DNA from: Metellina segmentata
Taxonomy: Eukaryota > Arthropoda > Arachnida > Araneae > Tetragnathidae
Reading direction: 5' to 3'
Assembly: GCA_947359465.1 (NCBI GenBank)
Contig: OX375881.1
Location: 34,627,082-34,691,081, forward strand
DNA length: 64,000 nt
The notes under the pieces are model-generated. The model saw only the letters and a list, made by a program, of their open reading frames with translations. It did no database searches and was not told the DNA's origin. This document shows, in pieces, positions 11,361 through 21,433 of the stretch (the stretch's first letter is position 1; each line of letters starts with the position of its first letter). Both the position numbers and the translations under genes were made by a program.

Positions 11361-11640
11361 TCAATAAGGCGTTGGTCTACCTCTGGCCTGGATGCAAGCT
11401 GTCACCCGGACGGTGTCTTGAAGAATTTATTGCCAAATTGTCTCCAACTGTCATGCTAAAAGGTCCACATTCCGAGATGGTTGCAATCGCCTTCCCATAA
11501 AGTCCCAAATGAGCTCTACGAGAGAGATATCAGGAGACCTAGATGGCCAAGGAAGTGTTGGGAAAGCTTGAAGTGATCTCATAACAACACGTGCCGTGTG
11601 CTGCCTGGCATGATCTTGTTTGGGTTTGTGCACCGCAGGT
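11361..11640 (-). pseudogene. Tc1-like transposase, C-terminal third only
   Basis: The reverse strand reads KQDHARQHTARVVMRSLQ (the second catalytic motif, with D retained but N changed to H) and then WPSRSPDISLVELIWDFMGR (the third acidic motif region, with E retained in LVELIWD). It ends GRPTPY with a TGA at 11363-11361. A stop follows NVDLLA near 11452. It aligns with the C-terminal part of the copy at 33680-34108. Confidence 0.82.
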
Positions 11641-11678
11641 GGCCCCCTCGTCCCAGCTATGATAGCAGGTTATGAGCG

Positions 11679-12420
11679 TTTTTTTTTTTTTTTTTGTGGC
11701 CGCCCACGGAAGGAGAGTATTCCCCAGAAGTAGGGCGGTGACTGGGCATGGGGCACCTTAAGCCGCCCCCCGGTCATTGAGGTGCTATTTGCATAGGTGT
11801 TTTCACAGCTTGGCATTGGAGTTTTCTAAGCTTGGCATTTAAGTTTGCTCAGAATTCAAAATTGATACGATGCGTTGCGATGCATTGTGGAACTTTAAAG
11901 TTGTACTTTCGAGAGTCTATGGCAGATAGTAGAGTTAAATCAGTTGTCCTGTCCTGAGAATGCTGTTGAAGAAAGCCGTTGTTAAATGGTGGTGTTAAGT
12001 TAGAAGTGTGGTCCTGTTATTATGTCTATATTGTTGAAAAGCAAGTGCATTATTTTCATTATTTTGACTTGGGCTTTGTTGTTGGTGGAAGTATTATGTT
12101 TCCACGCTGTGCTTAAGTTGATGTTTGGTTCTTTTAAATTGTTGGTTGTCGTGAGAGGGCAGTTGAATATGTAGTGGTCCGGAGTTCCCGGCTCCCCGCA
12201 AATGCAGTTATTGTTGATGATGAGGCAGAATCTGTGTAGATAGGGCGGGAACGGGCCATGTCCCGTCAAGTAGGCTGTTAGCGTGCGATTGTAAGACAGG
12301 ATCCCCACGCTACTCTGGTCGTCTCCAGTCATGACTGCGATTGTGGCCAGGACACAGTTGGAAACGGGACTCCTCACAAAAGAAGTGGATCGAGTCCGGA
12401 ACCACTGTAATTTTGTACCT
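11679..12420 (-). mobile_element. 5'-truncated non-LTR retrotransposon with poly(A)
   Basis: A T run at 11679-11695 is the poly(A) tail of a reverse-strand insertion. Next come about 300 bp of 3' UTR-like sequence and a coding fragment ending at 12000. The element lacks its endonuclease and reverse transcriptase, the usual result of incomplete target-primed reverse transcription. A clean target-site duplication was not identified. Confidence 0.75.
12000..12377 (-). pseudogene. LINE ORF2 C-terminal fragment (zinc-knuckle-type tail)
   Basis: The 125-residue frame contains LTGHGPFPPYLHRFCLI, then CICGEPGTPDHYIFNCPLT. This Cys-Cys-His-Cys arrangement after a TGHGPF motif is the C-terminal region of Jockey/R1-type non-LTR retrotransposon ORF2 proteins, at the end of the RNase H-like part. 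The fragment is open, but the polypeptide is only the tail of a protein normally over 900 residues long. Confidence 0.8.
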
Positions 12421-12529
12421 TCTTAGTGCTTCGATTTTTTTTTTGTTATAGAATATATGTCAGACCTTGAATGAGGAGATATCTCGTCGAAACCAATTGG
12501 AGGAATAAGCTTAGATCAAATACTAGGAA

Positions 12530-12720
12530 TGCCTATTGCCCTTGTGCCACTGCTGGTATTTGTAGATGATATTGATATCATTAGTAGAACTCTTACAGCA
12601 CTAAGACGAGAGCTTTGTAGCATTGGAAAACGAAGCAGATAAAATGCGAATAATAATGAGATAATCAATAAAACAAACTCAAACTTGTAAAATATACCAT
12701 CAGAAAACAAGGACATTAAT
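12530..12720 (+). pseudogene. Reverse-transcriptase fragment (FVDD box)
   Basis: The frame around 12559-12639 reads FVDDIDIISRTLTALRREL, matching the catalytic YADD/FADD box and following helix of non-LTR reverse transcriptases. A stop at 12640-12642 and further stops follow, and no poly(A) end is visible. It lies on the opposite strand to the neighbouring LINE tail, so it is probably a separate insertion. Confidence 0.65.
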
Positions 12721-12740
12721 TTTATATCAGAATAGCACTT

Positions 12741-14950
12741 ATTAATCAGCGCATTAATTTTAGATCACATACTAGGAACGACGATCGCTCAACAGTTAAC
12801 ATCAGGAATGACATAGGACTAGAAATTTAGAGAGGAATGCCAATGCTTCTAATCGCCAATTCTTTAGACTATCTAGTTTAGGGGAGGGCAAATCCGGCTC
12901 TTCCTTGAGTTAAGTGCGTTTCCTATTGAAAATTCAAATCCGTTTGTTTTAAATTATTTCCGTACTTTTTTACGAATCTTGTTGAATCATAATATCTACG
13001 CTTAACGAAAGCTGCTTGCTATCGAATTTCAATTTTTGATACAACATATTGCTGTGAATTTTTGTACTCTAGAATGAAATTCGTGAAGTCGAAATTTCCT
13101 TCACAGTTGACCAATCATCTCACAGAACTGCTGTGGACGGCTTTAACAAATTTTACGCTAAATTTGAAATATATTTGACCAAAGGTCTACATAAATGTTA
13201 TACTTTTTATTAATACATTTTATATTACATTTTATTTTTATTATTAAAATTTTGAAATAAATATTTTGTATTTTCTTTCCCTTAATTATTTATTCTTATA
13301 TGTGTATTTAACATAGCACTTAAGACTTGTTTAGAATGTGTAACCATATTAATTTAATTAAATTTGAATTTGTGTATTTATTATACTATGTAACTATGGT
13401 ACTGCTCCTTATAATACATAAAAAAAATTCTAATGCGGTTCTAATTGACCTCCTGCGTACCCACCCCTAATCTAGCTATTTGAAATCAGGTCAAATAAAA
13501 AAATCCAATTATTAACATGCAAAGTTTTAATTAGATATGTACTCTCCCATGCTTCAGAAACTTCGACCATGACCTTGATAGTTGTAAATGCATTAATGAC
13601 CTTGAAGATAAAGATCTGAAGAAGCATATTTTATGGCATTCATATAAATGGAATGTGATGAAGAAGGTTTATTTTAGAATTATACCATCTAAGGTTTAAT
13701 TTAGGGTATATCATTTGAATACCCGATGAAATGACTACACTCAAAATATATTTGGCAATGCCTAACATATTCTCGTATGACAATGAGAGAGTATTGGAAC
13801 AATAGAAGTTAAATCTTTGCATAGTTTAACATATTGACTTATTTTGTTTCTTTCAGAGGTCTGAAAGGCATATATTCAGTTTAATATATTAAAAAAAATT
13901 AAATCATTGTGTGTGTAACGATCAAATGCACAGTTAAGTACCTCCTGTAGATGTTATGGCTGTGTGTGCCCTTGTTCTGAATTAATATTTTCTTCTAGTG
14001 GAACAATTCCTAGAAACGTTAACTCTGACGCTAGACAATATGTATTTTCTGTTTTATAGTTCATATATATTTGAATTGTATCTACAATAACTCAAGCTGG
14101 CATTGCTGCTTACTGCTGATCATAAACGAAATTAGCCATATTTGTGTAGCACATTTAGAGAATTATTTATTCATGAATTAATTATCTGCTCTATTTGAAC
14201 AAAATTATAAATCTTTATTCATATCAAAATTATATATGGTCACCTTACTTTTAAATGTAAACAGTTATCGTCGTCAATGTAGTACGGCATATTCATAGAA
14301 ATATGCAGACGAACATTTCTTTTGTTTAGTACACTATAGGCTATGTCGAAGTCCGCCTACAACGTCATAATGTCAACATACAGACAATCGTAGCCAATAG
14401 CCATTTGTGTTGCTACAGTATATTCAACTACCAATCAAATACCAATATACATATATAACTTCTTAATAACTATCTGATACTATGATTATAGGAAATAAGG
14501 ATAGTTAAAGCTAGTTATAAAAAGCTGCTTGTGTCAGGGCATTAGGGACAATGCATAAACGTGAAGGATGAGTGGATTGAGCATTGCTATTGAGAGGAGA
14601 TTTAAAATTTGTCACCAACAAGTCGACTATTCAGTGTATAATTTATTTGTTTGGCCGATTTGGTATCTTATCGACCCATTTGGCTATATTACATCTTATG
14701 AAAGCGAAAGTATGTGAACGCGAATTTCTAAAGTGGCGAGAAAAGTGAGGAAATCGCCAAGTCTACAATCAGATTATCAATCAATGGACCAATCAAATGA
14801 TGAACCAATGGATGGTCATCTTCTCCCGTCCCATGGACAAATCAAATGATTGGTGTTAGTTTCCACCCAGTAGACTAAGTAAGCTAAGGGTCATGTTACT
14901 ACTAGTCTTGGTCACATACTCCTGGGTACATATAAAGTTTACCATTGCTT
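12741..14950. other. Intron 1 sequence, nothing recognised
   Basis: AT-rich DNA without long frames, LRR-like exons or clear repeats. A (GAC)CTTGA-type short repetition near 13560-13610 is too brief to classify. Confidence 0.5.
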
Positions 14951-15403
14951 ATTCTTATTTTATACTTCCTCTATAGGGCAATGTTTACACTATCCAAAAC
15001 TCCGATTTCAGTTTACAAAAAACTCATTCACCATGAACGAAGACATTTTATGATAGATTCAAGGATCTAATAACAAAAAATACTAAATATACTATGAAAT
15101 AATACAAATTAATTCTCGAATTTTATAACGAAAACATTCTTTCAAAAGAGTATTTTGAGCAAAAAAAAGCAGAGCTTATTCTACTTTTATATTTCCTCTA
15201 TAGAACAGTGTTTACACTATCAAAAACTCGAATTTAAACTTACAAAAACCTCACTCGCCATGAATAAAGAAATTCTAAGATAGCTTCAAGGATCTAAAAA
15301 CAAAAAAATACTGAATATACTATGAAATAATGCAAATTAATTCTCGAATTTCATAACGAAAGCATTCTTCCTAAAAAGTACTTGAAGCAGAAAAAAGCAG
15401 AGT
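14951..15403. repeat. Tandem duplication, about 227-bp period
   Basis: A unit beginning TTCTTATTTTATACTTCCTC at about 14951 and ending AAAAAAAGCAGAGC is followed directly by a second unit from about 15179 with the same order of blocks (TTCCTCTATAG, TTTACACTATC, CAAGGATCTAA, TTAATTCTCGAATTT). The two are roughly 85% alike by eye. Confidence 0.85.
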
Positions 15404-15615
15404 CGTAGTCCCCAGTAGCCTTCCGCTACATCAGTTTAGAATGTTTGAAGTATGAAAATTATTTCGACCAAGAGACGTTCCATTCCATTGTTCTAAACGA
15501 AGAAAAATTACAGTTCGCTTTCCTCTCTTTCGATATTGCTTTAGCATCTTATTGAGCGAAAAAGATTGCAAAATCATTAAATATTTTTTAAAAGTCCTGA
15601 GCGGAATGAGAAGTT

Positions 15616-15864
15616 TTAAGGGTCATCCATTACAATCTCAGTTCCCTTGTTTAGCCACTTTACTTTTATTTTAAGGTCGACACACCTGGTATGGGAAGCG
15701 ATTAAATAATTAATGACCTGTAAGGCGAGCATCTCGCGATAGTTATTTCCTGTAAAATGATGGCGCTCATGTTCGTTGTTGAAGAGGTGTCTGATTTTGT
15801 TTGTAAAACGATCCCCGAACACGAGATACTGCGTCTCAAGTAACCAATAATGGTTGAAAACTTT
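15616..15864 (-). other. Unidentified open frame antisense to the linker-exon acceptor
   Basis: The reverse-strand frame is open for about 80 codons from near 15864 to a stop at 15616. It includes YLVFGDRFTNKIRHLFNNE and EMLALQVINYLIASH. The composition looks protein-like rather than low-complexity, but I do not recognise the family. No clean ATG starts it. It abuts the polypyrimidine tract of the exon at 15873. It may be a fragment of a mobile-element gene or a chance frame. Confidence 0.3.
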
Positions 15865-15872
15865 TCTTTCAG

Positions 15873-15956
15873 AGGATCATAGTCGGAAAAATTATTACGA
15901 TCAACTGTTCAAGAAGCGGCCTGATGCAGATCGGGAGCAGAATATGTCTGGATGTG
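15873..15956 (+). CDS. Exon: linker between LDLa and LRRNT
   Basis: The acceptor is TTTTCTTTCAG and the donor is GTAAGG at 15957. The exon is 84 bp, phase 1 in and phase 1 out. The codon joined across the intron is GAG. It encodes DHSRKNYYDQLFKKRPDADR and then EQNMSGC. The run of aromatic and basic residues before a single Cys is like the LDLa-LRR linker of RXFP1/RXFP2, which contacts the transmembrane domain and hormone. This exon best separates a relaxin-receptor-like gene from other LDLa plus LRR proteins. Confidence 0.85.
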
Positions 15957-16117
15957 GTAAGGAAATTTTAAATAAGCTTCCTAAATAGAAATAATGCGCC
16001 TTATTTGGCATAGCTTTTTTTTGATAGAACTAAGTAAAAGTGAATTTGAAACGAATGATGGTGCAGTTTTGAATTGATGGGGCATTTTTATATGAATGAA
16101 ATACATTATATTCAAAA

Positions 16118-16345
16118 GTGCCATGGTAGTCCAGTTGGTGTAGTAGCGAATTATCAATCGGAGGGGTACGAGTTGGAGACCTTCTCCTACCATAGACGGT
16201 CGTACCCGCGGGGGTTAGTCCACGTTCCATCTGTCGAGGACTGAAATGTCATTTCCAGTGGTGTGGACGTTTGTAGTGTGGGGTTCTAGCTCAGGTTTTG
16301 ACCTCGTCATCTGACCGTGAATAAAAATTACGAGGCGTCTTCGAT
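16118..16345 (+). mobile_element. tRNA-derived SINE, second family (copy a)
   Basis: The head reads GTGCCATGGTAGTCCAGTTG with a box-A-like element, and GGTACGAGTTGGAGA stands in for box B. The body includes GGGGTTCTAGCTCAGG, CATCTGACCGTG and AAAATTACGAGGCGTC. The same body blocks recur at 28362, 47421, 52530, 55088 and 61508. The 3' part is missing. Confidence 0.75.
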
Positions 16346-16497
16346 AGGTTGTTGGATTTACGCAGATCTGGAGAATTACGTAGCACAGCGGGTAATTGAC
16401 GACGGTGCGGGATAATCCAGAAGAGAAAGATCCGATGACACTGCCTCGTAACTTCGTATCACGGTCAGGTGACGAGGTCAATACCTGAGCTGGTACC
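16346..16497 (-). mobile_element. SINE of the second family, inverted fragment (copy b)
   Basis: The reverse complement gives the body of the same SINE: GGTACCAGCTCAGG, ACCTCGTCACCTGACCGTG, then GATCTTTCTCTTC and the terminal CGTCGTCAATTACCCGC. It lies tail-to-tail with copy a, so about 60 bp (16275-16340 against 16430-16495) can pair as inverted arms. Confidence 0.75.
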
Positions 16498-16627
16498 CTA
16501 CTTGTGGAAATTTAAAAACATGAAAATATGAGGACATTTCATCCCACTAACAATTTAATGTGCAACAGTCAAACCACGTACACGACGGTTGAACTAGCAA
16601 CTGTCCGGAACTAGCAATTGTAGGAAC

Positions 16628-17234
16628 TAGGGATGCGACATCGATGTCGATGTTTTCAAAGCATCGATGTTTTTTTAAAAACATCGATGTATTGGGGTCG
16701 ATGTTTTTGTAACATCGATGTTTTATTTTTAAATGAAAAAAGTACCGTTATAACAATTTAAGAAATAACCAATTAGCATAATTTTCATAATCAGCAAATT
16801 GAACATACTTTCAGACCAAAGTGACCAAGAATGAAGGGTCCGAAAAGCATAGATGCGACATCGATGTCGATGTTTTCTAAACATTGATGTTTTAGAAAAA
16901 AACATCGATGTATTGGAGTCGCTGTCGCATCACTAGTTGCTAAACCAGTTTTAAGAAATGGCGAAACAAGTTTAAATACACTGAATTTTAAAAACATCGA
17001 TTGTTTTGGGGCGATGTATTATCAACATCGATGTTTTAATTTTGAACATCAAAGTTTCAAAACATCGATGTTTTACTGTCGATGTAGCATCACAAGTTGA
17101 TAAACCAGTTTTAAGAAATGAGGGAAAAAGTTTAAATACACTGAATTTTAAAAACATCGATGTTTAAAAACATCGATGTTTTTGGGTCGATGTATTATCA
17201 CCATTGAGGTTTTGCTATCGATGTCGCATCCCTA
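16628..17234. mobile_element. hAT-like non-autonomous element rich in CATCGATG
   Basis: The ends are inverted: TAGGGATGCGACATCGAT at 16628 and ATCGATGTCGCATCCCTA ending at 17234. Inside, AACATCGATGTTTT and its variants occur many times in both orientations. A block with AACCAGTTTTAAGAAATG and TTAAATACACTGAATTTT is tandemly repeated (about 16940 and 17100). Termini of the TAGGGATG type are seen in hAT elements. No clear 8-bp target duplication was found. A related, more eroded copy lies at 46330-47140. Confidence 0.7.
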
Positions 17235-17284
17235 CTCTGTACCCTTGCGTTCTACCGCTCATCGCGTCACTACACTAATCCACG

Positions 17285-17400
17285 ACTTTAACCAACTGGG
17301 TAGCTAAGGCACCGGGTCAATCTCATTTATCCCTTAGGGTGGATCCTGTACAGTCGCTAATAGCGCGCTGTGTTGTGCCATTGCAATGTAAATTCAACTA
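17285..17400 (+). mobile_element. SINE fragment, second family
   Basis: It retains the end of the SINE body in recognisable but diverged form: GGGTGGATCCTGTACAGTCG, then CGCTGTGTTGTGCCATTGCA. The head and middle are absent. Confidence 0.5.
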
Positions 17401-17454
17401 CCTACATACTGTAGATCGAATGAAGCTCATTTAGATCGAATCGAACTCATTAAC

Positions 17455-17545
17455 CCAAGTGGTATCGACGAGATAACTCCTCCATTACGATCTGAGTTTT
17501 GATTATGACGAGATATCTCATCATTACGATGTTTTTATTTTAACC
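17455..17545. repeat. Satellite-like GACGAGATATCTCATC motif copies
   Basis: Two tandem pieces contain GACGAGATAACTCCTC and GACGAGATATCTCATC, close to the palindromic core of the 45-bp satellite at the right end of the window. They lie just downstream of a fragment of the second SINE family. Confidence 0.55.
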
Positions 17546-17744
17546 AGATTTTTTGCTAGCATTATGTTTGCGCTTACCGTAAAGACGTTTGCGCAGTCTT
17601 TAAGATGCTAAAAAGCAGTAGGTCCATGATACGAATCCTTGTTTCTAAGCACATGTTGCTGATAGTTCCTGTTAAGAGTAACAGGGGTTTAACTATTGGG
17701 TGCTTAAATAACCACCAATCCCTCTTTGTCCAAAGAGATCAGTG

Positions 17745-17900
17745 GCCGAGTAATTATCTACATAAATAAGAATGGAGTGTTTGTTTGTACATTGAATAAA
17801 TTCAACACATTTCGTTTTTTATCCGTTTTGGGTCCTTCTGATGAAAAATCTGTCTCTTGCGCGTTTGGTGTCTGTCTGTCCATCTGTTTGTCTTTGCCTC
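17745..17900 (+). repeat. Interspersed repeat with TGTCTGTCTG tract, copy 1
   Basis: The block AAGAATGGAGTGTTTGTTTG, then TTATCCGTTTTGGGTCCTTC and CGTTTGGTGTCTGTCTGTCC, recurs in reverse complement at 51640-51775 with the same order and spacing. The TGTCTG-rich tail continues with gaps to about 18160. No coding capacity was recognised. Confidence 0.75.
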
Positions 17901-17999
17901 TCTGTTTCTCTATTCGGGGACCCCCTTGTTCTTGTCGCGAATCTGAGATACTCCTAACCGGTGTGACACGCAGAGGAGTGCTGCTCCCAAATGAATAGA

Positions 18000-18767
18000 A
18001 CAGAACAGAATATAATCTGTTTGTGTATGACTGTCCATTTGTTTGTCTTTATGTCTGTGTGTTTGCACACTGTGAGTTATTACATTAATTTAGTGACTGA
18101 ACGTAAATATGTCAACGTAAGTCTGTCTGTTCAATGTCTGATTTTGTGTCTGTATGTTTGAACAGGTATCATATAAATTTTATTCCATGTATTTGTATAT
18201 AAAGTTCTTTATTTTATGCACCGTATTTTAGTTCGGTGAATGCAATATCACAATTTTCTTTATTTACAAATTTAGAGAGGTTTCAAGTAAAACGTCTGAG
18301 TAAATTTGATTCAATCAACCATAATTTGATGGTTTTGGTAGATCTGGAATGTATATTGAGAAAACGATTACTTGAATAGCTTTACCAGTATTGCTGGAAA
18401 AGCAATAATATTTCCAAAAATACATACGCATATTTCCCATGCTAACTCTTAAAAAGTTCTAAATAAAGTTTTCTTCATTGAAGTTAACACCAGAAAAAAA
18501 TTCGATTCTCAATTTAATTACATTTCGTTACCATCCAGGTATGTTTATTATTCCATTTACCTATCACTCGAAACTTCATTCCTTATAGAGGAGACTTTGA
18601 AAACATCGTAAAAAACAGTTTATTTTGAGGACTGCTGAATTTTAGTTTTGTTGTGATACTTTCGAGTATTTATTTTACTAATTACAAATCTAAGGCATAT
18701 TTTTTCTCCTTAATGTAACAAATAACAGCTTAATTGGTTTCAAACCGATTCTATAAAAATGTTTTAG
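18000..18767. other. Intron 2 sequence, nothing recognised
   Basis: AT-rich sequence leading to the acceptor of the LRRNT exon. The first 170 bp are rich in TGTCTG/TTTGTC. Confidence 0.45.
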
Positions 18768-18876
18768 AGTTGAGAACTTCTCCGGACGACTGCAGATGTT
18801 CAAAAAGAAGCTTGTATTGTAACCATAGAAACCTACGGAAAGTTCCGCTCTTGTTGCCACAAAATGTACAGGAACT
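18768..18876 (+). CDS. Exon: LRR N-terminal cap (LRRNT)
   Basis: The acceptor is ATGTTTTAG and the donor is GTAAGT at 18877. The exon is 109 bp, phase 1 in and phase 2 out. It encodes ELRTSPDDCRCSKRSLYC, then the first strand LRKVPLLLPQNVQEL. The C-x-C-x(7)-C cluster followed by LxxVPxxLPxNVxxL is the standard LRRNT cap. RXFP1 has the same arrangement right after its linker. The last two bases begin a Leu codon completed by the next exon, which sets the phase of all later LRR exons. Confidence 0.92.
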
Positions 18877-19193
18877 GTAAGTGATATTAATGTTTTTTTT
18901 TTTTATTCTTTATGGAAAGTAATTTGTGATTGTTTTGCATTATATTAATTCAGAAATAAATAAGTTTTGTGTTGATATTTCGCAATTTTATCACGCTACA
19001 CCAAATACCTTCTTTATGACGCGTTCTCACGAATCAAGTTTAATTGACCGATTTTAGTTGATTGATAAATGTTGAATATGATTTGAATCAGTTTTTATTC
19101 AAGCATTTCAATAGAAACTGCTCAACAGTTTAATAAACGAAAGTATAAAAGTTACAATTGAAAAATTATTTACTATAGAAAATCACATATAAG

Positions 19194-19270
19194 GTATCAA
19201 ATTGGTGTACAATTTTCCGCAGATTTCAAATCCGTTCAAATTTTTACTCTATCTCGAACGATAGCGAATA
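19194..19270 (+). repeat. Fragment of the 3135-type interspersed repeat
   Basis: The sequence TTTTCCGCAGATTTCAAATC followed by CGTTCAAATTTTTACTCTAT matches the middle of the block at 3135-3670. Confidence 0.7.
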
Positions 19271-19393
19271 TACAAACTTGGTCTAGGGAATAAAAAAAAC
19301 ATTTTTGTTTTGTTTCTTGAATAAAATAAACCACGACAGATCGTTTGCGTGGAAATAACTCGAAAGCAGATGACAGATGACTCATCACTTGAA

Positions 19394-20041
19394 CTAGGGG
19401 GCCAGCCCCCTGCTCGCTAGCGCTCGCCAACCCCCGGAGGATTGCTTTGCAATCCTCACTGGTTCGCTGTGCGAACCTATACTCGCTTCGCTCGCATCGA
19501 TGAAGACATGTGTCCTAGCCGAAGGGATTGTTTACAAAATATGACATCCCCCCCCCCCCAAAAAAAAAAAAAAAAAAAAAAAAACATTTATTTTCCAATC
19601 TAAATTTGCTGTTTGCAGAAAAGATATATACAGTGCCTCTGAAATCAGAATTCAAATGAAAACTGTGCAAATTTTGACTCGAAATGTGACCGTTGCTTTG
19701 GAAATTGAATACCCAGCATGTTGTTTGTGTGTACATTTCCCCAGCACTCGAGCCACTCACTTTTTCATTGAGTTTGTTGTCTAAAGTTGAAGTTCAAGCG
19801 TATTGTTGAACTACAATTGTTGGCCCTGAAAAGATACCCCGTTTTCTTTGATTTCTATTACAAACTACAACAGCTCGACTAAAATTAATTTTTTTTCAAT
19901 AAAATTTCATCCGATTACACTATGAATTCAATTGAGGCTCGAGACTTCGTGATGGTAAACAAAAAATCGCACAATGTTGCCAAAACGCAATAACAAATAA
20001 CGTCTTTTTTGCGCGCCACGTAAGATAATTATATATATAGA
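19394..20041 (-). mobile_element. Non-autonomous Helitron
   Basis: On the reverse strand it starts TCTATATATATAATTATC at 20041. It ends with a GC-rich palindrome, GGGGGCTGGCCCCC, immediately followed by CTAG at 19394. The flanks are A on the 5' side and T on the 3' side, the A^T target of rolling-circle Helitrons. Nested mini-palindromes precede the end (GGATTGCAAAGCAATCC, GGTTCGCACAGCGAACC). The 648-bp unit has no Rep/helicase frame. A run of C then A (19551-19584) lies inside. Confidence 0.85.
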
Positions 20042-20398
20042 TGATAAAGTTTGAATGGGTCAAACTTTCCTTGATCCACTAAAAAGTTGATCAATTCTAT
20101 TGAAACACAGGTTTTCACAAAAATTTTCATTCAACTTTTATTGATCAATTATAATTGGTCTATGAAACTTGATTTGTGAGAACGCGCCTTTACGAACAAT
20201 ATTGTTCCATGGAACATAGGCAACTCGATAAATAATATTTGTATTTAAATTATGTAAGTACATTACATGTACGTATGATCCTCGTATTTATTAAATTTAT
20301 GTTTCTCTCGCACGGATATCCAATTACAGAGAATAAAAATATATGATCTAAGACTTTAAAATCAAAACCATACACAAATACGGTATATAGGAGATTAA
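20042..20398. other. Intron 3 sequence, nothing recognised
   Basis: AT-rich sequence between a Helitron and a MITE. GATCAACTTTT/TTGATCAATT short inverted motifs around 20085-20160 are the only structure seen. Confidence 0.45.
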
Positions 20399-20870
20399 GG
20401 CCCGGTGCACACATCCGGTTTTTCAACGTGTGGCGCCACTGCGGCACCGAAGCCCAACGATGCACACATAACCGTAAAATGACGCAAATTCACATTTTGG
20501 GCCATTTGCGATATCGAAGAAATCGATATCGAAAAGAAGAAGAATATTTCTATCGAAAAAAACATTTGTATTTAGTTAAAAAAAGTATATTTTGAAACAA
20601 AATAGTCGTTACTGATACAACTAATGACTAATTATTATTTATATTCCATTTATTTATGAAAACAAGGTACTTTAGAACGGAGACGCATGTGCGGAGAGCT
20701 GCAGCGCCGTTGGGAGCTGTGGTACAAATTGCACGCAAGTTGGACGTGCGTCGCAGCAGCGGCGCTGGAAGCATGTGTGCACTGCTCCATTGGATCTAAT
20801 GTATCTCAGACCGCACTTGCGTTGCCGCAGCGGCGCCGCACATTGAAAAACTGGATGTGTGCACCGGGCC
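20399..20870. mobile_element. TTAA-flanked foldback MITE, copy 1
   Basis: The ends GGCCCGGTGCACACATCC and its inverted copy sit beside TTAA (20395-20398) and TTAG (20871-20874). This suggests a TTAA target as in piggyBac or Kolobok elements. The subterminal GC-rich parts (GGCGCCACTGCGGCACCGAA against TTGCCGCAGCGGCGCCGC) are also inverted. The related copy at 60784-61237 shares the internal block GTATATTTTGAAACAAAA and ATGAAAACAAGGTACTT. No coding frame is present. Confidence 0.85.
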
Positions 20871-20874
20871 TTAG

Positions 20875-20909
20875 ACCGGAAAACCGGATGTGTGCACCGG
20901 TTTTCCGGT
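20875..20909. repeat. Perfect 13-bp hairpin beside the MITE end
   Basis: ACCGGAAAACCGG is followed by nine bases (ATGTGTGCA) and then its exact reverse complement. The core CCGGATGTGTGCACCGG looks like extra MITE terminus sequence, so this may be the remnant of a second end or of an aborted excision. Confidence 0.8.
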
Positions 20910-21433
20910 TAACTTGATTTTTCAGAATTATATATTTGTTATAAGTTGAACATATTGTCTTCTACCTACTTAGCTTTAAAATGGAAATTAAGTAGGTAAA
21001 AAGGAATAACTAAATGCCACTTTTAAGATGTGAATAGAAACATAGGAACTTACAGAGCAACAAAATACAAGGAATAAATGAGATAGTTATTTTCTAATAT
21101 ATTTTCTTCGCATAAAAATAAAATTTTCATTGTTCTAACCCAAGTTATTTAATTTATATTCCATATTATTGTTTTTGAAGCATAATTTTAATTTTCGTGA
21201 TTTTCAATTCGGTACAGCTACAGTCTACGTTTATAGCGGTGGCTATGGCCTTGGCGGATTTGTACACTTCTAAAGTCGTCAAGGAAACAATTATTTCAAA
21301 AGTCATTTTGATTCAAAAATATTTTTTAGTTGACAACGATAAAAGATAGCTTGAAAACACATTTGAGATTGCTCTGAAAGTATATTTTTTAAGAGTAAAA
21401 GTAATAAGCTTAAACACATTTCAAAACACATTT

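Larger units (their letters stand above)
11204..12455 (-). mobile_element. Tc1-like transposon (same family as 33528) interrupted by a LINE
   Basis: The left end after TA 11202-11203 reads CAATCTATATAAAAAAATCG and then ACGCACCAAGAAGGAG. The right end near 12425-12455 carries the inverted counterpart with GTTATAG. Both match the termini of the element at 33528-34937. The transposase C-terminus is present at 11361-11640, but the N-terminal half is missing. A poly(A)-tailed LINE fragment occupies that place (11679 to about 12420). Confidence 0.78.

Noticed and set aside
19515..19760. Reverse frame with poly-Phe and poly-Gly
   Set aside because: It is caused by the poly-A and poly-C run within the Helitron.
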